From Allacma fusca (taxonomy: Eukaryota; Arthropoda; Collembola; Symphypleona; Sminthuridae), in assembly GCA_947179485.1 (NCBI GenBank), contig OX359246.1, positions 48,339,632 through 48,403,631 of the forward strand: DNA of 64,000 nt. The letters are read 5' to 3'. Below the pieces are notes generated by a model, which saw only the letters and a program-made list of their open reading frames with translations, made no database searches and had not been told where the DNA came from. The translations under genes and the position numbers were made by a program. Each line of letters opens with the position of its first letter. The stretch's first letter is position 1. This document shows positions 11,175-22,448 of this stretch, piece after piece.

Positions 11175-12196
11175 TCAGTAAGAGATTTTACGTTGTTTTT
11201 GATGCGCAGATTTTTGTCTACGCTGGATTCCACGTATGAGCACAATATCAGTCGTACTATACGCTGATAAACGCGTACAGGGATATTATTACTTGTACGC
11301 GAAAGATAACGTACATGCGCAAGATGTTTAACACGACTAGGTATGTGTTAGCTGGTAAAAGGTTGTTTCCAGCAGATGAGATAGAAAATACCACTAAATT
11401 GTGTTGGCGAGACTAAAGGAACAGCATTTCGAGAAACTCAAAGCTGACTATGGTAGTTTTAGTGATATTTGAACCTGAGTTTATTCTACGCATTGTAAGG
11501 CAATAAATTATTGAATTACATTTGCTAAATATTTCATGGCACAATTGTCAAATAAGTTAACAGGATTATTTAGGTACTTGGTTTTTAAAAGGTTTATTTT
11601 CAATAAACAAATTTAAAATGGTTTTGACAATCGCCAGTAAGAAATTATATTGGCCTTATTGAGGACAACCTATCATGTCGGTGGTATAAAAATTTGAACA
11701 TGAAAAATAGGGTCTAACGTTGAAAAAATTCACCTTCATGAGAAAAACTGAGGAAAATGCACATGCAAAACTTTCCATGCACCTGTAAGTTACATATTAA
11801 AATCTTTCAAAATGTTAATATTTTACCCAACTGACTCGATCAAACATCATTTTATTTCCCTGAGAAACAATAACGACTGTAAAAAAATAGGACATTTCTT
11901 CGGTAATATTGTGAAACATAGTAATAACATTAGTGTTAATATTTTGAAAATTGAAGTACATTTTCAATTTAATAAATCAATTATTTGAAGGTAAGTTGTT
12001 AATGAACCCCGTTCAAATTCCAGTGTTTTAAATCAAATAATTCCACTAAATCCAATAATTGTTACTGGAAAAACTGTAATCCCTAGAGGTGTTTATGTAT
12101 GTATGTATTAAATACAATTTCATACAGTACGAAGAATTCGGCGTAGACAAAAATCTACGCAATGTACGCGGAGAACAGCGTAAAATCTATTACTGA
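11175..12196. mobile_element. PIF/Harbinger-like MITE (TAA target duplication)
   Basis: Inverted ends TCAGTAAGAGATTTTACG and TCAGTAATAGATTTTACG (other strand), with further arm similarity through AGATTTTTGTCTACGC. Flanked by TAA at 11172-11174 and 12197-12199. A 3-bp TAA duplication is typical of PIF/Harbinger elements. It lies only 5 bp beyond the target duplication of the hAT-like element on its left. Confidence 0.65.
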
Positions 12197-12199
12197 TAA

Positions 12200-13689
12200 T
12201 GGGTGGTTATAAAGCTGATAATTGCCTATAAGGGCTGTTAGCCCGTTCTTTGACTCATGTGTACCACATGTTCCTCAAAACCGTCCTATATGTATCCTAT
12301 GAACTGAAATAAAAAAAATATATTAAAAGATATTAAATATCCCTATATTTCACCAAAGTGTTTGTCCTGCCTCTCAAAATGTGTGTCGTTTTACTCAACT
12401 GAAATTTTTCGAAACAGTTATCACAAGGATATAAGGCCACATACAAAAAAATATTATGCGTTGTAAAATTTTAAATTATTTTATATTCATATCTGTATTT
12501 CAAAATAGAAAACTGTATCTAGATTGTAATGAGATTACATTACAAGTACAAAAAATTTCATTTGCCGGAATGTGTTAAATAATTAACCCAAGTGATTAAT
12601 CTGATAAACATGGTGATGAATTACATTTTCCCTTCCATTATAATAATTATTCGATTGCACTAGTTTGTAGAATATTTTCTTCAAGATTTTTAATAGAAAG
12701 TGGGGCACAGTCAGAACCTGTTTTGAACGGATTCTGAAGGCTTCAAATCGAGAAAACATCGAGAATAAAAAAATACGTAGTTTTTTAACCGTTTAAACCG
12801 ATTCCGAAACTTTGCCTCACATTTCTGATTCTCACGGCCCAAATCTTGACTTGGAAAGAAGAAATCGAGCTCAAATGAGCCACTAAAGAAATGTGTTGCT
12901 AAAATTCCAGGGTATTCTGGGCATTTTCATTTTATGACATTTTGAACATTTTGGACATTTAACGCACTTTTGGCATTACACGGATATTCATCACGGGGCG
13001 GGCATTTTTGACCCGATTTTTGTCGATATGAGCTTTAGGTATCTACTAATTTTGCATGCTAAATCACAAAGCAGTTTGTTCAAATAGCCAATTTTATGAA
13101 AAACATTTTTTTTATTTTCTATTGTTGTGAGGTCTCGTTAACATACATGATGATGTATAAACGATTTCACGAGCAAACATTATTGTAAATTATAATTATA
13201 AAGATTTATAAAAATAATAATTATTTAAAACAAGACAAGAATTTGTTAGTTTATGAGTTTCAAAATTCGTCATCAGCAAAAAGTAACTTTTGTATTGCAA
13301 AATTTCGAACTCCTAGATTTATTAGTGTTTTACTTAATAAAAATTTACTATACAAACTCCAAGTTTTGAAATATTTTATAACCGCAACATCGTTTGTAAT
13401 AAAGTTAAAAAAAGTAATGTTTAATAAAATTCAAAATTCATTAATAATGAAACTTTATTTTTGTGTTGTTTTTCCTATCATTTATCACTTCACTATTCAT
13501 AATCAAAATTTAAAACATTCGTAGACACTGGTCAATAATTATTTTCAAGCAAAAATTTCAAAAAGCATTTAAACCCCGTAAAGTCTTATGCTGTGGATTA
13601 CTGTGAAAGGGAATTTATAGGAGTGTAAAGATGAGAATATTAATGAGTAGAAATAGGAGATTTGGAAGAGTAAATAAACTGACAACTGA
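12200..13689. other. No gene recognised
   Basis: Very AT-rich DNA. Near 12900-13010 GGCATTTT/GACATTTT motifs repeat several times, resembling the centre of the element at 40475, but no ends could be set. A 93-codon plus frame at 13243-13524 is AT-driven and unsupported. Confidence 0.4.
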
Positions 13690-14690
13690 CCCAGTCACTT
13701 CAAACTGTATGGGATTCCTATAGGATGCAATTTCTGTGAGAAAATGTACCAGAAATCCCACAAGCCATATAGGATCTTATAGAAATCATCCAGCTCGTCA
13801 GAAAGTGGCACGCGATTCTTATAAGATATAGTACCATAGGAAGTTTTCAGAAAAATCCCATGAGCTGAGGGTACCATAGGAAGTTTTTAAAGAAATCCTA
13901 TAAGTTGGGTGCCGCATATCCTGCAAGTTCGAGTTCTATAGGACATTTTCAGAAAAATCCTATGGTTTCGGGTACCATAGGACATTTTTAGAAAAATCCT
14001 GTACTTGCTTTGACAAGGATTCTGCGCTCCTCATCGTTTGTGCAAGACATATATTATAACCGCCAAATTCGCCATACTTAATCAACAGCAGTTGTCATTC
14101 ACGTGTTCTTTGGTTGTGATGAACACCAAATCGACTTACCTGTTCTTTAGATTGTTTCAATTTTAACTTACAATTAGTAATAGTAAGACAAGCGGAAAAT
14201 ATAACCAGTGTGTGATTGTTATTGTTCTTTTTTTCAATTTATACGTGAAATTATTTACTTGTGGCTGCAATTTTATTTTGTAGTGTTACATGTTATTTCT
14301 ACATAGAACTGCAGTGTAGGGTGTATTACTATTGACAATTTGAGGAGATGTATATGTATGAAAACGTTAATGGCAGTTAGCTTAATTGTTTAGACAATTG
14401 TAAATATTTAGAATATTTACAATTGTCTAAAAATTAAGCTAACTGTAGTAAAGATGGTTATGTAGTTTTAATTTTGGAGGAAAATGGAGTAGAAGTAGAG
14501 AAGCGCATAAGATAATAATAAATTTTCAACTATAGGACAAGCTAGAGAAAATCCCATGCGAGGTTGGGATTAGTAACTATGGGATAGTATAGGATCCTGT
14601 AAGAAAATCGTTTGAGATATCGTCCGCAGATCTGATACTTTTATCCTATAGATTTTACATGTAGGATCCTATACATTTCGAGTGACTGGG
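13690..14690. mobile_element. Palindromic MITE, copy 1 of 2
   Basis: Ends CCCAGTCACTTCAAACTG and CCCAGTCACTCGAAATG (other strand). One half contains a tandem block based on GGTACCATAGGA..TTTTTCTGAAAATCC-type units. The centre is a perfect snap-back at about 14380-14445 (AGACAATTGTAAATATT mirrored). The same element recurs at 37784-38837 in reverse orientation. No convincing target duplication was found. Confidence 0.8.
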
Positions 14691-15632
14691 GACTGAGCAC
14701 TCCATTCGGTCAAATTACTGAAGACTGAAAGAACTGAAGCATTGCACAGCGAGGACTACTTTAGTGTTAAGGAGGAACTCCGTAAACGTAGTTTTCTCTT
14801 CTGAGTTCATTGGTTAAGGATCATGTGACACTTTTATTAACTGTATTTCCAAGTGTAACTTACAACACGTATATAGCCACAATAAATGATACTAAAATTA
14901 CTGCTGGGTCTTATGAGTATCTTAATATAATATCAATCTTGTGACATTGTGTAAGCACTAGAAAATACAGGACCTCATATCAGGACAGTCCTGATGCGAT
15001 ATCAAGACACCTGGATATCCTAGCCATGACAACCTTCAAGAATGTATCAAGTTAATGTTTAAAATGATTCTAAATTTTTGAACATTTTACGTACGATTAT
15101 GATCTATGCATTCTTGCAACCACGTCTGTCGTGTATACTAACCAAAGCATACCGCGGAGCCGGAGCTATCACTAGTTGTGCAAGGTACATGTGTTTGGAA
15201 ATATTTTAAAGAATACTTACCATTACAGTGGCTGCAGAAATTATCTTCATGATGTCACCGTTACTGAAAAATTATGCATATAATATTGCAATAAGTAATT
15301 AATGGCGATCGAAAAAGTACCTTTAATAAATGGATTTCGGGAATTATTTGTACGGGTATATCTCTGTTAAATGGTATTAATTATTTCTGGAGTTATATAT
15401 AATCGTTTGCAAAGTACTGTAAGTATTCGAAAACGTGTTAATGCAATCTTTGAAATTGTAAGACATGTTATGTTCATTCGGCATTTAGAAAATTTAAGCG
15501 TGCATAATCGGCTTTGTGAAAAAGGAAAAGACGAAGTTTTCTTTGTGATGATACCTAACATATATACATGCAACTACTTACAAATAAAACTATCAGGCTG
15601 AACTGTCGACAAAATCAGTGCTCTAATGGTTA
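14691..15632. other. No gene recognised
   Basis: AT-rich intergenic DNA. It ends at an AATAAA signal (minus strand, 15633-15638) that belongs to the gene at 15726. Confidence 0.5.
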
Positions 15633-15725
15633 TTTATTCTCCCAGAACATTTTGCACATACACATGTAAGTCTGCGTAAAAACGTATCTACAATGTTATA
15701 GTTTGGCAGAATCAGTTCAAGCTTA

Positions 15726-18120
15726 CTATCGAGAACCACGACGACTGTTGCGGCGGCCATTACGACGCGACTGAGGTCTCGTATTAGAATCCTCGTCGTT
15801 TATACCAGCCCTTTTTGAATGATTTTCGTCAGCACTACTGTCACTAGAATCGTCATTTTGGTTCTTCCTGCGACCGTTTCGGCGCCCTTGACTTCCCCTT
15901 CTACGTTGATTGCGACGGTTAGTACCACGCGGATTATTACGCCCGCTACTGTTGCTCCTTTCTTTACCATTTCTATGGTGGGTTTGATTTCCACCACGTG
16001 AGTTGCGACGATTGTTACGCGCAGTGCTGTTGCTCCTTCCTTTGCCATTTCTACGGTGTGTTTGATTTCCTCCACGGGAGTGGTGACGATTGTTCCGTGC
16101 GGTGCTGTTGCTTCTTTCTTTACCATTTCTATGGTGGGTTTGATTTCCACCACGGGAGTTGCGACGATTGTTACGCGCCGTGCTGTTGCTTCTTTCTTTA
16201 CCATTTCTATGGTGGGTTTGATTTCCACCACGCGAGTTGCGACGATTGTTCCGTGCAGTGCTGTTGCTCCTTTCCTTGCCATTTCTATGGTGGGTTCGAT
16301 TTCCTGCACGACTATGGTGACGATTATTACGTGCAGTGCTGTTGCTCCTTTCCTTGCCATTTCTATGGTGGGTTCCATTTCCTCTATGACCATGGTTACG
16401 ATTATTACGTGCAGTGCTGTTGCTCCTTTCCTTGCCATTTCTATGGTGGGTTCGATTTCCTCTACGACCATGGTTACGATTATTACGTGCAGTGCTGTTG
16501 TTCCTTTCTTTGCCATTTCTATGGTGGGTTCCATTTCCTCTACGACCATGGTTACGATTATTACGTGCAGTGCTGTTGTTCCTTTCTTTGCCATTTCTAT
16601 GGTGGGTTCCATTTCCTCTACGACCATGGTTACGATTATTACGTGCAGTGCTGTTGTTCCTTTCTTTGCCATTTCTATGGTGGGTTCCATTTCCTCTACG
16701 ACCATGGTTACGATTATTACGTGCAGTGCTGTTGTTCCCTTCTTTGCCATTTCTATGGTGGGTTCGATTTCCACCACGACTGTGGCGACGATTGTTACGC
16801 GCAGTGCTGTTGTTCCTTTCTTTACCATTTCGATGGCGATTTCCTCCACGGGAGTGGTGACGATTTTTCCGTGCGGTGCTGTTGCTCCTTTCTTTACCGT
16901 TTCTATGGTGGGTTTGATTTCCACCACGGGAGTTGCGACGATTGTTACGCGCCGTGCTGTTGCTTCTTTCTTTACCATTTCGGTGGTGGGTTTGATTTCC
17001 TCCACGTGAGTGGTGACGATTGTTACGTGCAGTGCTGTTGCTCCTTTCCTTGCCATTTCTATGGTGAGTTTGATTCCCCCCACGGGTATTGTGACGATTC
17101 CTACGGCGATTTTTTCTATTGTCATTTACTTCATTCTCACCGTCGTTATTTTCCCTACTCTTTTGGCGGCGGTTTTTTCTGTTGTCGTTTAATTCGCTCT
17201 CACCGTCGTTATTTTTCCTAGTCTTGGAGCGGCGGTTTTTTCGGTTGTCATTTACTTCACTCTCACCGTCGGTATTTTCCCTACTCTTTTGGCGGCGGTT
17301 TTTTCGGTTGTCATTTACTTCACTCTCGCCGTCGTTATTTTCCCTAGTCTTGTAGCGGCGGTTTTTTTTGTTGTCGTTTACTTCGCTCTCACCGTCGTCA
17401 TTTTTCCTAGTCTTGTAGCGGCGATTTTTGTTGTTGTCGTTGTCTTCACTCTCACCGGGGTTATTTTCCCTACTCTTTTGGCGGCGGTTTTTTTTGTTGT
17501 CGTTTACTTCGCTCTCACCGTCGTCATTTTTCCTAGTCTTGTAGCGGCGATTTTTTTTGTTGTCGTTGTCTTCACTCTCACCGGGGTTATTTTCCCTACT
17601 CTTTTGGCGGCGGTTTTTTTTGTTGTCGTTTACTTCGCTCTCACCGTCGTCATTTTTCCTAGTCTTGTAGCGGCGATTTTTGTTTTTGTCGTTGTCTTCA
17701 CTCTCACCGGGGTTATTTTCCCTACTCTTTTGGCGGCGGTTTTTTCTGTTGTCGTTTACTTCACTCTCACCGTCGTTATTTTTCCTAGTCTTGTAGCGGC
17801 GGTTGTGTCGATTGGTGTTTCTACTTTCGTCCTCATCGTCGCCACTGCTTCTGGGACTTCGGTGTCCGTCTTCTGCAGCCATTCGTGGCTCAACTCCTTT
17901 TGCAGTGTCACCATCCTCTTGTTTGCTCTCTGGCGCTGTTTCTGGACTTGTCTCCGAACTTTGAGATTCGACTACCAATAATTTGATGTAAGAGTAATTA
18001 AATAAATTTAAATGCTGAAGAAAAAATATCAAAAATAGTAGATGTAAGTAAGGATACTTTACCCGATAAGAGTTCTGCGGCCAAAAATAATATCGCAAGA
18101 AAAGCCCAAGAAAATTGCAT
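15726..18120 (-). CDS. Secreted basic repeat protein (767 aa, two repeat domains)
   Basis: Two exons: 18063-18120 (58 nt, phase 1) and 15726-17971. Exon 1 encodes a clear signal peptide, MQFSWAFLAILFLAAELLSG. The mature chain has an acidic Ser/Glu leader (about residues 21-75). Next come about 11 copies of a 21-residue unit (NRRYKTRKNDDGESEVNDNK; about 77-308), then about 15 copies of a 26-residue unit (HSRGGNQTHHRNGKE + RSNSTARNNR; about 310-698), then an Arg/Asn-rich tail. Most 26-mers carry two N-glycosylation sequons (NQT/NGT/NRT and NST). There are no cysteines in the repeats. Three consecutive 26-mers are identical, so the array is being homogenised. A TATA box lies upstream and AATAAA about 90 bp downstream. 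Function is unknown; a secreted matrix, silk-like or mucin-like role is inference. The neighbouring gene at 19623 has the same layout. Confidence 0.88.
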
Positions 18121-18200
18121 GTTGCAGCCGGTTTGCAAAAATAACCTACTTCTGATGTCGATATTTCTGAAGTTGATCATTGTTTTCAATCTGCTGGAGT

Positions 18201-18210
18201 TTTTATATAT
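18201..18210 (-). promoter_or_regulatory. TATA box for the 15726-18120 gene
   Basis: Minus-strand ATATATAAAA about 81-90 bp before the ATG at 18120. This fits a start of transcription around 18172-18180 and a short 5' leader. Confidence 0.6.
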
Positions 18211-18240
18211 CCGTGTAGCAGCACTTTTTGACATTACCAC

Positions 18241-19133
18241 CTTGATATTTTCCCATTAATACGAACAAATTAAAATAAATTTAAAGGATTTTTTACGCTA
18301 ACTTCAAACATTGTTCTTTGTGTTCTGTTATTGACGCCTGTTTTTAGTCATAAATCAATACAAAACCGAGATATTTGCATCATTTGGAACGAATTATGGC
18401 AAATGTGGCTACACGCGCTTGATATAAAGGCATTACTCGTTAGGCCCGTACTTATATATCTGTTCCGTTATTTCACATTTCATCAGGTAAGTAATTAAGA
18501 CATATTTCATGCAACGTTGTTTCAACTGTCAAAATTATTAGGACTGCAATGCATTTTTTCACATGATTCTTTTTTTGTAAGGTTACAGCTGCAGGTGTTG
18601 AAACATACAATGGCGGGCTACAATTTCAAAACGAAGTTATATTTGTTTCTTGAAATTAAAAATAAATTTTAAAAATATAACTCGTGCATACATTTTTAAA
18701 GTTTCCACTTTAAATACACACATGTTATCCACACAACCAGTTGAGGTCTTGAGGTATTTGGAAGTTGTCTACTTGGTTAGTTTTGTAGCCGTTCATGCTG
18801 ATTACAACAATAATTGTTATTATTCTTTGTAACGGTTGCACTTCTCCTAAATTATGGATAATTATTATACGCTTAATAATTGTCGCTTAAACATTAAGAT
18901 TCACTTTGAAATTATTGATTTTTTCCCCACAATTTTCTTTGTTTGCCAGGTAACTCAAATATCCAAGAAATGATTTAAGAAAGGATTTGCATAATTCTGC
19001 AGTTCATATGCATTTATATTTGTTTCTTTCTATATACAACCATTACTAGACGTTTGGTCACACATTTTTATTGACTAATTGGTAGAAAATGCCAATTCGA
19101 GTACGTTTTTTTCAGGTAGATTATGATGCAAAA
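18241..19133. other. No gene recognised
   Basis: AT-rich DNA between the two secreted-protein genes. No coding signal. Confidence 0.45.
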
Positions 19134-19288
19134 AGAGCTTCTTCTGGGGACAGAAATTCAGTCTCGTCCAACGGGGACAATTTTGCTGCCCAGTCTCGTC
19201 CAGATTTTATTTGGGGGAAATTTTCCTGTCCCACTTTTGTTTTCGTCCATGCCTCCTGTCCCACGTGACGACCCTAGGCAGAAGCTCT
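19134..19288. mobile_element. Possible short MITE (155 bp)
   Basis: Inverted ends AGAGCTTCT and AGAAGCTCT. Flanked by ATGCAAAA (19126-19133) and ATGCAATG (19289-19296), which match at 6 of 8. Inside, CAGTCTCGTCC and GGGGACA are repeated. This is the same style as the hAT-like elements but the weakest example. Confidence 0.4.
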
Positions 19289-19296
19289 ATGCAATG

Positions 19297-19622
19297 CAAA
19301 GTAACAACAATCAAACGCGTGAATAGTTAATGAGTTTGTGATACACAAGTGTTTGCTGTGCCTAATCCTTGTTATGATGTGTATTTTATTTACGGCAAAA
19401 TTTATTCGATTGACAAATTATTGTCGTATATAATAATAAAGGATTTCCGTATGGATTTTTCGAAATTTGTAAGAATTTGCTTTAGTGACAGATGAAACCA
19501 GATTTCTTCCAAGGGTTTGAATTTTTTAAATGAAACAGCTATTTGCCTGTATGAAACAAAACATAATAATAAACATTATTGTCATTGTTGGGTTGCTTGG
19601 GTGAATGATTTTGTTTTCCCTT
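19297..19622. other. No gene recognised
   Basis: AT-rich 3' flank of the 19623 gene. I saw no clear AATAAA close to its stop codon. Confidence 0.4.
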
Positions 19623-20256
19623 CTACTGTCTTCGTTGATTCCGGCCTCCCTGTCGTCGTGGTGACTGATTTTGTTGCCCTCTTTGTGTTTGGCCACTACC
19701 GCCATTTCCACTCTGCTGTCCATTAGAATTATTTTGATGTCCCGCTTCCCCTTGATTATTCTGTGTTGAATCGTGATCCTCATGAGGAGAAGAATTCTTT
19801 CTCTTGTAAGCTCCACTCACATCATCGGATACTTGTCCGTTCGATTTACCGCTGGCGGACTTTGCAACATCAGAACTTCCCGGGGTTCTTTCCCCCCTGG
19901 CTGGATTTGCTGAGTCAGCTGAAGCCAAGATTATACATGACTATTATTTATTTATTATTTATATAAAATATGAATTTCAAATGGGCATCCAAGCTACAAG
20001 ATTTTGCATCAGTAACATAATTTACCAAAAAAGAAAAAAAATCGGATGACTTTAATTAACTTTTATAATAAGGCTATTGACTGTAATAATTAATTACATT
20101 TGGATAACGCAAACATGTTTTACTTAAATGCATCTAACATAGAACCGTTCCATTACTCGTTGACCAGGAATGAGTAGAAATCAATGAAATAACCATACCA
20201 GAAGTGAGCCATGCAGCTAAAAGGATCAATGCTAGTAACATCCAGGATTGTTTCAT
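19623..20256 (-). CDS. Small secreted low-complexity protein (117 aa)
   Basis: Exons 20199-20256 (58 nt, phase 1) and 19623-19918. Exon 1 is a signal peptide, MKQSWMLLALILLAAWLTSG. The mature part, starting ADSANPARGERTPGSS, is rich in Ser, Gly, Asn, Gln and Asp, has no cysteine, and ends in a basic RRQGGRNQRRQ tail. Exon 1 has the same length, phase and signal-peptide pattern as the gene at 15726, and the tail has the same Arg/Gln/Asn character, so I infer a tandem paralogue that never expanded internal repeats. Function unknown. Confidence 0.75.
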
Positions 20257-20922
20257 CTTCGGGCTTGTTTCTCTTCCCCACAATTAAGCTACAACTTGTT
20301 CAAATGTCTGAAACTAACTATAGTTTACAATCAATTAAGTCGTTCCCACCATCCAAAGTTTTACTTTTGCTTTGACAGGCTTACCCGTTGTCAGAACAAA
20401 ATTGAATATTAAGACAGTTTAAAACAAGTGTTCCATTAATTATGGTAGCAACGTCATAAAGACGTACCACAAAGTCGAAAACAACTGCTGTAATTTCTAT
20501 CACTCATACTACTGCAAATACAATGAAGATGTGAGATGCAAACTGAAATAATTCCATTTTCCAAAACTTTACAGGAGACAAGCCCACATTGAGTTTAAGT
20601 TCAAGTTTGAGAATAACAAGCCCACAATATGTTTAAATTGAAGAACAGTGACATGTGGTATTGTCACGTAACACAATTGCTAAAATTCCATATTCAGTAT
20701 TTTCGACAGCAATAAAATTTCGTGTTTTTGAAAAAATTAATTCAATTAAGTTTGCACTAAACATGTATCCTTTACCTTATTATTGTTCCCAATTTCGTTT
20801 AACTTTGACTTTTAAGATTATTCCTGGGGCCGACCTACCAAGAGTAATTAATTATGAAATAAAACGAATTTTGTAAAAGATGGAGTTATTTCAGTTTGCA
20901 TCTAACCTCTTCAGATATAATA
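20257..20922. other. No gene recognised
   Basis: Upstream region of the 19623 gene, AT-rich. No confident TATA box. A 73-codon plus frame at 20655-20876 is unsupported. Confidence 0.4.
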
Positions 20923-20930
20923 GTACAGAA

Positions 20931-21716
20931 CAAAGGTGTCCAAATGACTCAGCCTATCCTATATCCTTCCTATTTATATAATTTGAACCGAGCCTACATA
21001 TATGCCTACATTTTAACCGCTGGATAGATCAGCCTATCCTACATCCTTCCTATATGGGGTCCAGCAAGCCTACATATTAGCCTACATTTCACTAAAAAAA
21101 TAGCTCAACGAATTCTACACCCTTCCTAAATCTTATGTGCTTTTCATAACTGACAGATTATTTAAGACAATTCTACTCTAATAAATTAAAAATCCTGTCT
21201 CAAGTAAATGGGGTTGAAATAAAATAGTTTAAGTTTAGACACCTTGACCAAAGCCCTAAGAGCAAAATAGTATGGATCTTGATTTGGTTTACGCCGGAAA
21301 TAGTATGCAAATTTTACAACATTGGTCAAAAGGGATGTCACACTTAAGATTTCCTTAAATTCCCACTTTACCGAATATTTAGAAGTTTTGATTTCCGTGA
21401 GGTTTCAGCGTATATCAAGGCGAGCACGTACTTTTCACGCTTGAACCACTCCATAAAACAATTTGCAAGTACCCGGCGCCGACTATTCTTTAATTTTCAT
21501 TTTGTCCATTCCATATACCATTGAATGAAAATGATATGCTTCAATAGTCTACATATGTATATGCCTATAATTCTATGACGGCTGAGCCTACCTATTTTGT
21601 AGGCTAGGTTTTAAGTGTATAATCTTGCACCCTATTTTGCCTACAAGCCTCTTTAATAAAATCCTCGCACCCTATAAATAGCCTACAAATAGGCCTATAT
21701 GTAGGATACACCTTTG
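20931..21716. mobile_element. hAT-like MITE with CCTATCCTAC arms
   Basis: Perfect 8-bp duplication GTACAGAA (20923-20930 and 21717-21724). Ends CAAAGGTGTCC and, on the other strand, CAAAGGTGTATCC. Both arms are made of AGCCTATCCTA/CATCCTTCCTAT and GCCTACATAT motifs, inverted between the arms. Non-coding. Confidence 0.88.
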
Positions 21717-22448
21717 GTACAGAATGATGATACTTCCATTCTAAATTCTCATCGAATTTTTTCATAGTTTTAGAAGTGAGCTTAACTCCTTACGATATAA
21801 TGTAAAGACAAATGAATTATCAGGAGTATATACGCTTTTATCCATCTACCAACGATGATTTTGTTACTGCAATTTAAGTAATTACTAATACCACAACTTT
21901 TGCATGCTACACGTTTTTGTCCAAAATACGCTGCATCATTTAATAACTTGAATAATTATTAATGCCACACACTAATGTACGTGTATTAGAGCATCACCCC
22001 GTGGGATATTTTAGGCCCGTGCCCGCCCGTGGCTCGTAACGTTTTACCCGTACCCGCCCGGCCCGAAATTAATGTTTATCGAAAAAGCCCGACCGGGCCC
22101 GCAAATTAAAAAGCCCGTAGCCCGCCCGCAAATACCATACATCTTAAATAGGGAAAAACTGTATTTTAAAATATTGGTGTTCTTGACTGTTGTATACAAT
22201 CGTTAAACTACCTTGTTTATTAAGAAGGCAATACAAAAGCTTAATCTGCTATTTCGGCTTTGGTAAGCACTTCTGGTGGCGTTCTTGAATTTATTACAAT
22301 GTTAACTTCTGGATTCTTATTACAAATACTTGAACTACAAGCAGGATTCATCTTCTAGACTAAATGGAATTTTCCACAGTAATGAGGAGCAAATGAAACT
22401 TACTAAATAACGTCGTCCAGACGGGCACGAGCCTAAAATATCCCACGG

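Noticed and set aside
15800-17125. 441-codon minus frame with repeated Val/Glu/Thr units
   Set aside because: Alternative frame of the same repeats; lacks the signal peptide and phase-correct splice.
15998-17221. 407-codon plus-strand Cys/Phe-rich frame, and a 317-codon Ile/Thr/Val frame beside it
   Set aside because: Both are antisense shadows of the repeat exon of the minus-strand gene; the repeat unit is a multiple of 3, so all frames stay open together.
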